Below, piece by piece: positions 35,248 to 43,570 of a stretch of 64,000 nucleotides of DNA; positions within the stretch are counted from its first letter, which is position 1; each line of letters opens with the position of its first letter. The DNA is from Chloroflexota bacterium. GTDB taxonomy: Bacteria > Chloroflexota > Anaerolineae > Anaerolineales > Villigracilaceae. The translations under genes and the position numbers were made by a program. Location of the stretch: the NCBI GenBank assembly GCA_023459215.1, contig JAEWVF010000084.1, positions 1-64,000 on the forward strand, in the 5' to 3' direction. A model generated the notes under the pieces. The model saw nothing but the letters and a program-made list of their open reading frames with translations, had not been told where the DNA came from and made no database searches.

Positions 35248-38200
35248 ATGCCAGGGAAACATTTTTTCAAACAAAAACCGATTCGCGCCAGCCGGGAAGG
35301 CCCCGGCGCAAGCGGCATCCAGATGCCAATCGACATCCTGCTCGGGCTGCCGGATTACGCCGCCCGGCCTCCGGCGTTCAACCTGGTCGGGGCGCTGTCG
35401 CTGCTCCTGGGCCGGCATGCCGATATGGCGGAACAAATGCTGCGTCCGCATGTTTGGGCGCCCTCGCTGGACAAAGAAACCCTGGCCGCTTTCGCCGCCT
35501 CGCCAGTGCGGGGATCGCACCCGCCTGAGATTTACCGCCAGGGCCGGCTGCGCGCAACCTCCTTTCCGGGCCAGGCCGCGCTGACGTTCCGGCGCAAGGA
35601 TTACGAGATTGTCCATTTCTACGGGCAGGTTTTGTCGCAGGGGGAACTGCTGCTTGGCGCAAACGGCGAAATCCTGACCCTGGAGGCCTTGCAAAAGGGA
35701 TTGCAGGCCAGCCGCACCCGCCTGTTCATCTATGAGGCTATCGACCAGGAAAACTTCAAACGCTCCGCCGCGCTTGCAGCCCTGGCCAAAAGCCTGGGGC
35801 TGGGTGTCTTGCGGGTCTTCAGCCCGTCTGATTCGGCCCGCGAAGAATACCTGATGGATGTATACGCCAACCTGCTGCATAACCGTCCACTGCCCGAGAT
35901 GGCTGCGCCGCAAACTTGGCTTGAAGAGCAGTTGCAGGTTGAATTGACCTATCCCCAAGGCCGCGAAGATATGCTCAACTTCGACCGCTGGATGGACGCG
36001 CTCGAAAAACGCCTGGCGCGCGCCGAAAAACGGGTCGAGCGGATTGTCCGTGAGCAGTCCAGGCTGGAGGATTACTCGCCGCGCCTGCACCGTGAGCAGT
36101 TGACCCGCCTGTTCGGGCAGAACATGCGCGAAGCCATCGAAAATTCGGGCAGTTCGCTGCGCGAGAACCTCGAAAAACTGCGTATGATCCGCAATATGCC
36201 CTGGGATCATGAACGCGATGGGGCGGTCTACCTGCCGCGCATGCAGGAATCGGCGCGCATGGCAGACCGGGTCACGATGGAGGCCTTCCACGAACTCCCG
36301 GCTGCGCCCGCCCTGGCCGCCGAGATACGCAACGCACCGCGGGTGCTTAACGCCAATTTCGCCGAACCCGGCGGACGGGTGATTCCGCTGCCTGAGCCGC
36401 TCAAAAGCGGGCAAAGCTACCAGTTGCTGGTCGATATCGGTCCGCGCTGGAACCGCATCCCCAACCTGCTGGGCGACGAAAACGCCGCTTTCCCCGAACA
36501 GGCGGTCGGCGAACTGATCAGCGCAGAGGAAAGACAGCAGGGCTGGTTCGAGGTTGAGGCGGTTTTTGTCAGCGAGCAGTTTACACCCAACCTGGTCAGC
36601 GCCCGCATGCGGGTTCCGCTGCTGCCGGTTGGCAGGAGTATCCCGTATGCCGGGATGGAACTCGCCGCCCAGCCCGGCCCGGTTCAACTAACCGTGCAAG
36701 CCCCGCAAGCGCCGGAAAACACCCCCAATTTCCGCGCCCACGGACGGTTGTGCCTGTACTACGGCGCGCAGGTTATCCAATCGGCCATCCTGGAGGCCGG
36801 GGTGCAAAACGAACCGTCGGACGGGCAGGCCCAACCCAACAGCGGCGTGATTGATTATGTGCTCACGCCCGGTTTTCGCGCGGTGGAGGAGCGGCTGGCA
36901 ACCCGTTCGCGCGGCGAGGGGCTGGAACCGGCCCCGGTCAAAGTCGGGCTGATGCTTAACGATGACCTGTCGGGCAGTCACCGCCTGTTGCTCAAGATGT
37001 ACACCGGCGAATCCGCAACCGAATCCCTGCCGCCGGCCTGGAAATCTTACGACGCCGATATGCTGCGTTCGATCCTGGAGCGCGCCCGCACTATCCTGGC
37101 CAACCCCGGCGGGCGGAAAATTGAAGATTATGACAGCGAAACTTTCCTGCTGGATAAATTCAAGGAAGACCTGACCGCCCTGGCCAGCCTGGGCGCGGAG
37201 TTGTACAGCATCCTGCTGCAGGGCATTACCCCAGGCGGCGGCGTTTCGCCGCTCATCTGGCGCAAAAAATTCCGCGCCGCGCTGCAACCCGGCGATGTGC
37301 TCCAATTGGCGCGGGCGGGTTCAGTGCCTACGGCGCACATCGTCCCCTGGGCGCTGGTGTATGAACTGCCAATCGAGCCGGGGCACAGCCAAAAACCGCT
37401 CAAAATCTGTCGGGTGGTGGATGAACAATGGAGCAGCATCGACGCTGCCCGTCTGAAAAATTTCGCACAGCAGGCAACGCTGGCCTGTCCCTACGAGCAC
37501 GAACACGAGACCAACATTATTTGCCCGTTCGGTTTCTGGGGCTACCAGTACAGCCTCGAACAGCCGATTTCAGCCCTGCACAACCAGGGCTGGGACCTGG
37601 AACCCGCCCGGCGGGTGCTGGCAGATGTGCCGGTCAGGATGGCGGTGGCCGCCACCGAGGATGTGCCGCGCCAGAGCCGATTCAACGCCCATTTCGAAGC
37701 CATTCGTCAGGCAGTCAGCGCCGAATACATCCCGGCCAGCCTGGCCCGCGAGCGCGACGAGTTTCGCGACAGCCTGCGCGCCCCGCAGTTGGTTTACATC
37801 CTGTGTCACGGCGGCAAGAGCGGCAAAGTCACCACCCTGAGCATTGGCCCGCGCGACCAGGACGCCAAACACACCCTGACGCCTGACCTGCCGGGCAACT
37901 GGGGCGAACACGATTACATTGACCTTGAAAAATGGGAAGAAACCCGCCCGCTGGTTTTCATCAACGGCTGCTACACCACCGACCTGCTGCCCGAATTGAC
38001 CCTCGATTTTGTCAGCGCCTTCCGCGACCTGATGGTCGGCGGGGTGATCGGCACCGAAATCGAAGTCACGGTCGAGTTTGGCTACCAGGCCGCCGAGAAA
38101 TTCTTCAGCCACCTGGGCCGCGGACAGGGCGTCGGGCAGGCGATCCTGTCGATGCGCTGGGACTTGCTCAACCAGGGCAGTTTCCTCGGCCTGGCCTACA

Positions 38201-38292
38201 CCCCCTACGCCATGTCGGACCTGCACCTCGAGCGCGCCCCGGCGGCAGCCTATTCCCCGCCCGCGCCGCCGGTCGCCCCGGCGGAACCCTGA
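35248..38292 (+). CDS. Large CHAT-domain (caspase-like) protein
   Basis: A 1014-residue cytoplasmic protein with no transmembrane helix. The C-terminal part is a CHAT peptidase domain: catalytic His854 in YILCHGGKSGK and Cys908 in VFINGCYTTD, followed by the usual VSAFRDLMVGGVIGTE and a helix (GQAILSMRWDLL). The N-terminal 250 residues contain an LFIYEAIDQE...LGVLRVFS...ANLLHNRPL series resembling a degenerate CHAT-like fold without the dyad. The middle is a coiled-coil rich and beta-rich region. The start follows GCAGGAG. CHAT proteases act in bacterial regulated cell death and defence, but no gasdermin or NLR partner is visible here. Confidence 0.78.
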   Translation: MPGKHFFKQKPIRASREGPGASGIQMPIDILLGLPDYAARPPAFNLVGALSLLLGRHADMAEQMLRPHVWAPSLDKETLAAFAASPVRGSHPPEIYRQGRLRATSFPGQAALTFRRKDYEIVHFYGQVLSQGELLLGANGEILTLEALQKGLQASRTRLFIYEAIDQENFKRSAALAALAKSLGLGVLRVFSPSDSAREEYLMDVYANLLHNRPLPEMAAPQTWLEEQLQVELTYPQGREDMLNFDRWMDALEKRLARAEKRVERIVREQSRLEDYSPRLHREQLTRLFGQNMREAIENSGSSLRENLEKLRMIRNMPWDHERDGAVYLPRMQESARMADRVTMEAFHELPAAPALAAEIRNAPRVLNANFAEPGGRVIPLPEPLKSGQSYQLLVDIGPRWNRIPNLLGDENAAFPEQAVGELISAEERQQGWFEVEAVFVSEQFTPNLVSARMRVPLLPVGRSIPYAGMELAAQPGPVQLTVQAPQAPENTPNFRAHGRLCLYYGAQVIQSAILEAGVQNEPSDGQAQPNSGVIDYVLTPGFRAVEERLATRSRGEGLEPAPVKVGLMLNDDLSGSHRLLLKMYTGESATESLPPAWKSYDADMLRSILERARTILANPGGRKIEDYDSETFLLDKFKEDLTALASLGAELYSILLQGITPGGGVSPLIWRKKFRAALQPGDVLQLARAGSVPTAHIVPWALVYELPIEPGHSQKPLKICRVVDEQWSSIDAARLKNFAQQATLACPYEHEHETNIICPFGFWGYQYSLEQPISALHNQGWDLEPARRVLADVPVRMAVAATEDVPRQSRFNAHFEAIRQAVSAEYIPASLARERDEFRDSLRAPQLVYILCHGGKSGKVTTLSIGPRDQDAKHTLTPDLPGNWGEHDYIDLEKWEETRPLVFINGCYTTDLLPELTLDFVSAFRDLMVGGVIGTEIEVTVEFGYQAAEKFFSHLGRGQGVGQAILSMRWDLLNQGSFLGLAYTPYAMSDLHLERAPAAAYSPPAPPVAPAEP

Positions 38293-38888
38293 TAGGCGGC
38301 CATCAAGCCCTGCAAATGGGTTTTGACTTGCGGCCACTCACTGTCGATAATGCTGAAATAAACCGAATCGCGCCGGCGTCCATCCGAGAGCAGCATGTGG
38401 TTGCGTAAAACACCTTCGCGCTGGGCGCCAATCCGCTCGATGCCGCGCAGCGAGCGCTCGTTGCGCGCATCCGCTTTGAACTGCACCCGGATGCAGCCAA
38501 GCGTTTCAAAAGCGTGCCGCAGCAGCAGGTATTTGGTCTCGGTATTGACCCCAGTGCGCTGGAAGGCCGTCCCGTACCAGGTGCCGCCAATCTCCAGCCC
38601 GCGGTCTTTGGCGCGGATCTCAAGGTAACGGGTCGCCCCGGCCACCTTGCCGCTGGCTTTGTGGATGACGGTAAACGGCAAATCCGTCCCGGCGGCCTGT
38701 CTATGCAGGATGTCGCCCACCCAGGCTTCCATCGCGCCCGGCAGGCTGAGATTACCGTAGAGCATATAGCGCCAAATGGCGGGATCGCTGCCCGCCTCGG
38801 CCAGCCCCTCGCTATGGAGCAGACTCAGCGGCTCGAGGCGCACCAGTTGACCTTCAAGAGTTACCGGGGAAATGGAGAAGTCAGTCAT
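38250..38888 (-). CDS. GNAT-family acetyltransferase (RimJ/RimL-like)
   Basis: A 212-residue protein: TLEGQLVRLEPLSLLHSEGL, then GTWYGTAFQRTGVNTETKYLLLRHAFETLG (acetyl-CoA loop region) and VQFKADARNERSLRGIERIGAQ, the RimL-type end. It probably acetylates an amino group of a small molecule or protein N-terminus. Its 3' end overlaps the CHAT gene end by 43 bp in the opposite direction. Confidence 0.82.
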   Translation of the reverse strand: MTDFSISPVTLEGQLVRLEPLSLLHSEGLAEAGSDPAIWRYMLYGNLSLPGAMEAWVGDILHRQAAGTDLPFTVIHKASGKVAGATRYLEIRAKDRGLEIGGTWYGTAFQRTGVNTETKYLLLRHAFETLGCIRVQFKADARNERSLRGIERIGAQREGVLRNHMLLSDGRRRDSVYFSIIDSEWPQVKTHLQGLMAAYQGSAGATGGAGGE

Positions 38889-38898
38889 CTTTCACCTT

Positions 38899-39190
38899 GT
38901 GGCGCGGAATGTTATTCCGCGTTTTTTATTTTCAGTGAATGGGCGGGATAACATCCCGCCCTACGTTGCTGTGTGGCGCGAGATGCTATCCCGCGTTTTT
39001 TTACTTTCAGTGAATGAGCGGGATAACATCCCGCCCTACGTTGCTGTGTGGCGCGAGATGCTATCCCGCGTTTTTTCTTTCAGCGAATGGGCGGGATAAC
39101 ATCCCGCCTTATGTTGCTATGTGGCGCGGGATGCTATCCCGTGTTTTTTACTTTCAGTGAATGAGCGGGATAACATCCCGCCCCACGTTA
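38899..39190. repeat. Tandem array of four ~74-bp double-hairpin units, family R5
   Basis: Four units starting at 38899, 38973, 39048 and 39121, each of 73-75 bp (the last slightly shorter). Every unit carries two inverted repeats: GCGAGATGCTATCCCGC-like with a trailing T run, and GCGGGATAACATCCCGC. The array fills the gap between murJ's stop and the acetyltransferase start. It is not a CRISPR array: there are no unique spacers. A lone related hairpin is at 14343. Confidence 0.85.
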
Positions 39191-40762
39191 TCATCTGCGA
39201 ACAAGTCTTAAAAGCATCCTGACTTCAGACACACGCAGCAGAACAAGCCCCAAACCGTAAACCAGGCCGCCGAGGGCTACCCCGCCCAGCCCGACCAGCC
39301 AGGGATTAAGCCCGACCGAGAACTGGTTCCAGGCCAGCAGGGCGACGCTCATGCCGGCCCCCGCCAGCCCAAAACGGATCAAGCCATCCAACAGGGTGCG
39401 GCCCTGCACCCCGCCCAGCGGACGGCGAATCAGCACAAACAGCGCCAGCGCCTCCAGGGCGGTTGCCAGCGAGTTGGCCAGGGCCAGGCCGCCGTGCGGC
39501 ATCCAGCCCAGTTGGCGAAACCAGGCCGAAAAGGCAAAACTCAGGAGTACGTTCAAGGTCATGGCTGCCACCCCAACCACAACCGGGGTTTTGGTGTCCT
39601 GGCGGGCGTAAAAGGCGCGCGTCAGCACTTCAAGCAGGGAATGGCCGATCATCCCGGCAGCGTACCAGCCCAGCGCCCAGGCCGTCATCTCAACCGCCAG
39701 CGCGTCAAACTCGCCGCGCTGGTAAAGCATTGCAACAATCGGGCTGGCCAACAGAATCAGTCCCAGGCTGGCCGGCAGGGCCAGCATCAGCACCCCGCGC
39801 AAAGCGGAAGCCAGCGCGGCGCGCATTTCATCCTGCTTGCCAAGCGCAAACTGGGCCGAGAAAGTCGGCATGACGGCAATCGCCACTGATTGGGCAATCG
39901 CCGCCTGGGCCATGACCATTAGGGCAAAGCCAAAACCGAGCGTCTTAACATATCCTTCGCCCATTTGGGAGGCCAGGTTGTTGTTGACCCAAAAATTGAG
40001 TTGCACCACACTGGCGCCCAAAACGCGCGGTCCCATCAAGCGGATGACCTGACGCACATCGGGATTATCCAAGCCCAGAGAGAGAGAAGGGCGGGCGGGC
40101 AATTTTCGCAACAAGCCCAACAAAGCCGGGATCTGGATGGCGAGGTAAAATGCCGAACCAATCACCACACCCCAGGCCAGGCCATAAATGCCCAACCCGA
40201 AGCGTTGCGCCAAAACCTGGATGCCGAAAATCTGCCCGAGTTGGTAAACAGAAGCGGTCAATTGCGGGATGAACAAAATGTGATGAGCGTTCAGGACACC
40301 CACCAACAGCCCGCCCAACCCAAACAGGACGGCAGAGGCCAGTTGGATGCGCAGTAAATCCACGGTCAGGGCAAAAAGCTCTGGCTTGTCGACAAAACCG
40401 GGAGCGAGCAGGTAACGGACAATCTGCGGGGCAAAAATCGCGGCGATGACGGCCAGCAGGCTGAGGGTCAGCGTGACCAGGGTTGCCAGCGAAGCGGCCA
40501 GCCGCCAGGCGGATGCCTGTTTATCCTTGACCAAAAGCCCCGTAAAGGTCGGCATGAAAGCCGAGCCGAGCGCTCCGGCGGCGATCAGGGTGAAAAGAGT
40601 CTCGCTGACGCGATTGGCGACAAAAAAGGCGTCCAGTTCAATATCGGGAAAGGCCCCTGCCACGAGCATGCTGCGCAAGAGACTCATCACCTGACCGAAT
40701 AGAATCGCAAAAGCCACCGTGCCGGCGGCTCGTAACAAGTTGGATGATTTGGTTTCGCTCAC
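39191..40762 (-). CDS. murJ: Lipid II flippase MurJ
   Basis: A 523-residue MVF-family protein with about 14 transmembrane segments. Begins SETKSSNLLRAAGTVAFAILFGQVMSLLRS; the DAFFVANRVSETLFTLIAAGALGSAFMP motif is typical of MurJ/MviN, which flips lipid II for peptidoglycan. The start is taken as GTG at 40762, because a longer frame (to 40912) runs through an R2 repeat. A TATAAT at 40770-40775 lies only 7 bp ahead of that GTG, so the mRNA is probably leaderless. Confidence 0.85.
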   Translation of the reverse strand: MSETKSSNLLRAAGTVAFAILFGQVMSLLRSMLVAGAFPDIELDAFFVANRVSETLFTLIAAGALGSAFMPTFTGLLVKDKQASAWRLAASLATLVTLTLSLLAVIAAIFAPQIVRYLLAPGFVDKPELFALTVDLLRIQLASAVLFGLGGLLVGVLNAHHILFIPQLTASVYQLGQIFGIQVLAQRFGLGIYGLAWGVVIGSAFYLAIQIPALLGLLRKLPARPSLSLGLDNPDVRQVIRLMGPRVLGASVVQLNFWVNNNLASQMGEGYVKTLGFGFALMVMAQAAIAQSVAIAVMPTFSAQFALGKQDEMRAALASALRGVLMLALPASLGLILLASPIVAMLYQRGEFDALAVEMTAWALGWYAAGMIGHSLLEVLTRAFYARQDTKTPVVVGVAAMTLNVLLSFAFSAWFRQLGWMPHGGLALANSLATALEALALFVLIRRPLGGVQGRTLLDGLIRFGLAGAGMSVALLAWNQFSVGLNPWLVGLGGVALGGLVYGLGLVLLRVSEVRMLLRLVRR

Positions 40763-40769
40763 AGGTGCG

Positions 40770-40807
40770 ATTATATTCCAAAAGTTTTGGAACAGGCGTG
40801 CTATAAT
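40770..40807. promoter_or_regulatory. Divergent promoter region with central palindrome
   Basis: Minus strand: TATAAT at 40770-40775 reads towards murJ. Plus strand: TATAAT at 40802-40807 reads towards the PLD gene. Between them is a 17-bp palindrome TTCCAAAAGTTTTGGAA (40776-40792), which could bind a regulator for both. The -35 elements are not clear. Confidence 0.55.
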
Positions 40808-40849
40808 TTTGCGGTAACTGTTCACGGCCACTTTAAAATTAGCGATTCT

Positions 40850-40964
40850 TGCCCTGAGCGGAGCCGCGCCCCTGAGCTTGCCGAAGGGTTGCGCGGCGTA
40901 GTCGAAAGGCATTTTCCGCGTAATTCGTCCTTCGACTGCGCAAAAAACCGCTCCGCTCAGGACA
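40850..40964. repeat. Dispersed repeat, family R2
   Basis: The segment GCCCTGAGCGGAGC...CCTTCGACTGCG...CCGCTCAGG is in the 5' leader of the PLD gene. Cores match the other R2 copies at 4342, 13259 and 16084. Confidence 0.7.
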
Positions 40965-41007
40965 GGTGTGAGCAGTTACATTTTCCGAAATATCAGGAGA
41001 TTATTTT

Positions 41008-42144
41008 ATGTCCAAAAAATTGTTCTTTGCCCTATCGGGTTTGCTGCTGGCCGCCCTGGCCTGTGATGTCGAAAATGTGCCGGTCATCGTGACCGTCGAG
41101 GCCAACCCGCCCACCGTTCAGCCGCAGGCCAGCGAACTCGCCCCGCAGGTTGGGGCGTATGAAATCCCAGTCGAGGTTGGATACGGCTACCGCAACGCCT
41201 TCTACGAAGTGTACTTTACCGATCCATTCGACCGCTTCGCCGAAACCATCGAGGATGGCATCGACGAGCCGCTGGTGGCCGCCATCGACGAGGCACGGCT
41301 CTCGATTGACATGGCTGCCTACAGCCTGAGTCTCGAATCGGTGCGCGACGCCCTGCTGCGCGCCCAAAAGCGCGGGGTGACGGTGCGCCTGGTGATGGAA
41401 AGCGACAACATGGAAAGGGCTGTGCCGCAGCGCCTGTCAAGCGCCGGCTTTGAAATTGTCGGCGACCGGCGCGAGGGATTGATGCACAACAAATTCATCA
41501 TCATCGACCGGGCCGAGGTCTGGATGGGTTCGGCCAACTTCACCACGTCCGGTTTTTACGAAGAGAACAACAGCCTGGTGCGCATCCGCTCGAGCAAAAT
41601 CGCCGAAAATTACCTGAAAGAGTTCGATGAAATGTTCAATGAGGATTTCTTCGGGCCGGACGTGCTGGCCGAAACGCCCAACCCCGTTATCGACCTCGAC
41701 GGCATCCGCGTGGAGAATTACTTTTCACCCGATGACGGGGCCGGGCAGCGCATCCTGGAACTGCTCAAAGGCGCGGAATCAAGCATCTACTTTATGGCTT
41801 TCTCGTTCACCACCGACGATTTCGCCGAGACCATCATCCGCAAGTCGCGGCAGGGTCTGAGCGTTGCCGGGGTGATGGACGCCGACCAGATCAATTCCAA
41901 TACCGGCGGCGAATACCAGCGCTTCAAGGAAGAGGATGTGGCCGTTTATCAGGATGGCAACCCGTCCAACATGCACCACAAGGTGTTCATTATCGATGAG
42001 AAAATCGTCATTTTTGGCTCGTACAACTTCAGCGCCAGCGCCGAGCGCCGCAACGATGAAAACGTGCTGATTGTTTTCGATCCCGATTTCGCCGCGCAGT
42101 TCCGGGCCGAATTCCAGCGCGTGTACGAGCAATCCCAGCAGTGA
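41008..42144 (+). CDS. Phospholipase D-family lipoprotein (nuclease/phosphodiesterase-like)
   Basis: A 378-residue lipoprotein; lipobox LAALAC and a linker. Two HKD motifs are present: HNKFIIIDRAEVWMGSANFT and HHKVFIIDEKIVIFGSYNFS, each with the Lys and Asp in place, so the dimer-like PLD active site is complete. PLD-like Nuc-type enzymes hydrolyse DNA or phospholipids. Being outside the cell membrane, it may be a nuclease or lipase. The start after AGGAG is strong. Confidence 0.85.
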   Translation: MSKKLFFALSGLLLAALACDVENVPVIVTVEANPPTVQPQASELAPQVGAYEIPVEVGYGYRNAFYEVYFTDPFDRFAETIEDGIDEPLVAAIDEARLSIDMAAYSLSLESVRDALLRAQKRGVTVRLVMESDNMERAVPQRLSSAGFEIVGDRREGLMHNKFIIIDRAEVWMGSANFTTSGFYEENNSLVRIRSSKIAENYLKEFDEMFNEDFFGPDVLAETPNPVIDLDGIRVENYFSPDDGAGQRILELLKGAESSIYFMAFSFTTDDFAETIIRKSRQGLSVAGVMDADQINSNTGGEYQRFKEEDVAVYQDGNPSNMHHKVFIIDEKIVIFGSYNFSASAERRNDENVLIVFDPDFAAQFRAEFQRVYEQSQQ

Positions 42145-42156
42145 TGCCCTGAACGA

Positions 42157-42194
42157 AAACAGGCCAGGCATCTTTTTCGATCCGAGGCCTGTTT
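42157..42194 (+). terminator. Hairpin after the PLD gene
   Basis: Stem AAACAGGCC / GGCCTGTTT with a loop containing a CTTTTTCG stretch. It lies 13 bp after the stop codon. Confidence 0.6.
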
Positions 42195-42260
42195 CATGCA
42201 CTCTTTTGCTCATCTCTTCGTATGGCTGTTATTCGGTAGCAGTTCTGTGCTGCGCCAGAC

Positions 42261-43358
42261 TCATTTCATTGACCCTTGATCGAACCAAAACTCCGCTATC
42301 TTTTTACATGATGATATATCCCAGACTTGTATTTCGGGATATTCTCTATCGGAAAACCACTGCCCAACTGCAAGAATTTCTTGATTCGTGCTCATATTTT
42401 GCCTTTTGAGCGGATATGAAGGATAATGACCTTCAAGCGCACATTTTATTTCATTGTTTTTTAGAAAATAAACTTTGTTGTTATCAACATCATTGACCAA
42501 AAAGTTGTCAATGTTGTTAAAAATTTCGATATGACCTGCTACTACCTTTATTTCTTTTTCAGAAACGGAATCTAATAAAAGTGTAGCAAAATTGTATTGC
42601 TCATCCATGGTTGTTGCTATAAGATAAATTTTCCCATCGGGTGACACATCGTATATTTGGCCTTCATACTTATCTGAATCATATTTATCTGTAGAGACAA
42701 GTTGCCCGTTATTGCTGTCTACAATCGAGATGACAAATTCCGACTTTTCAAACTTTCTTTGAATTGCCATCTGTGTTTGATATCCAAAAAAAAGGCTGCT
42801 GTTATTGGGAAAGCTAAATAAAAAACTAAAAAAATCGCACAAACTTGTTTCAAAAAGCTTGGTCTCTTTTTCTACATCGTACAGAGTAAGTGTCCTTACA
42901 CCTCTTTCGGCACACCGCGCTTCAGGAGAATTGCTATAGCTACCCTGAGAGTGTACAAGTAAAGACTGCCCGTTTGGACTAAATTCTATTTCCATAACAG
43001 TATTTCCGTTTGGAGGTTCAATAGCTTTGATGTGTTTTTTTGATTGTATCTCCCAAATATCAATAGATTTGCCTGTAAATTCGCTAAAAAGAGCAATGCG
43101 CTCTCCAGTTGGATCAAAAGCAACTGCTCCAAATCTATTGGAGACCTTGTTGTTGTCAAATTTTATAAATTCGAGCCTATTCTTTGATTTGAGATCGTAA
43201 ATATATACACCTGCATTATCAAGAATAACAAGCTTATCGCCATGGGGAGATAACGCAAAGGCTAGAAGTGTTGTATCTGCTTTTACTTCAAGGGTTTGCT
43301 CTGTACATGAAACTAAAGTCAAAGTAATAAATAAAACAATGATAGTTTGAAGTTTCAT
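42261..43358 (-). CDS. AT-rich beta-propeller (WD40-like) lipoprotein
   Basis: A 365-residue lipoprotein with lipobox LTLVSC. Repeats of the type SPHGDKLVILDNAGVYIYDL, FDPTGERIALFS and FSPNGQSLLVHS point to a WD40/TolB-like propeller. Its DNA is markedly AT-rich compared with its neighbours, indicating recent acquisition. No partner protein evident. A similar gene is at 57037-58104. Confidence 0.75.
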   Translation of the reverse strand: MKLQTIIVLFITLTLVSCTEQTLEVKADTTLLAFALSPHGDKLVILDNAGVYIYDLKSKNRLEFIKFDNNKVSNRFGAVAFDPTGERIALFSEFTGKSIDIWEIQSKKHIKAIEPPNGNTVMEIEFSPNGQSLLVHSQGSYSNSPEARCAERGVRTLTLYDVEKETKLFETSLCDFFSFLFSFPNNSSLFFGYQTQMAIQRKFEKSEFVISIVDSNNGQLVSTDKYDSDKYEGQIYDVSPDGKIYLIATTMDEQYNFATLLLDSVSEKEIKVVAGHIEIFNNIDNFLVNDVDNNKVYFLKNNEIKCALEGHYPSYPLKRQNMSTNQEILAVGQWFSDREYPEIQVWDISSCKKIAEFWFDQGSMK

Positions 43359-43570
43359 AATTCTGGAATGGGGCGGCCTAATTACCGTTTTCCCGCCATT
43401 TCACCGTAAAATGGCTCATGAACGGTTATGGATTAAAATAACACAAAAAGCTATCCGTATTTTACTGCGCTTCGGGCCTGGACAGATATGCAGCGCCCGG
43501 CAATAATTTTAAGTGCGAGCTTAAGTGTTTATGTTATAGTTATCCCATGATTGCAAACTCGGGAGGCACG

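Noticed and set aside
38899..39190. Possible CRISPR array
   Set aside because: The units are contiguous near-identical double hairpins, with no unique spacers between them.
40763..40912. N-terminal extension of MurJ
   Set aside because: The extra codons are read from an R2 repeat and lie upstream of a good promoter at 40770.
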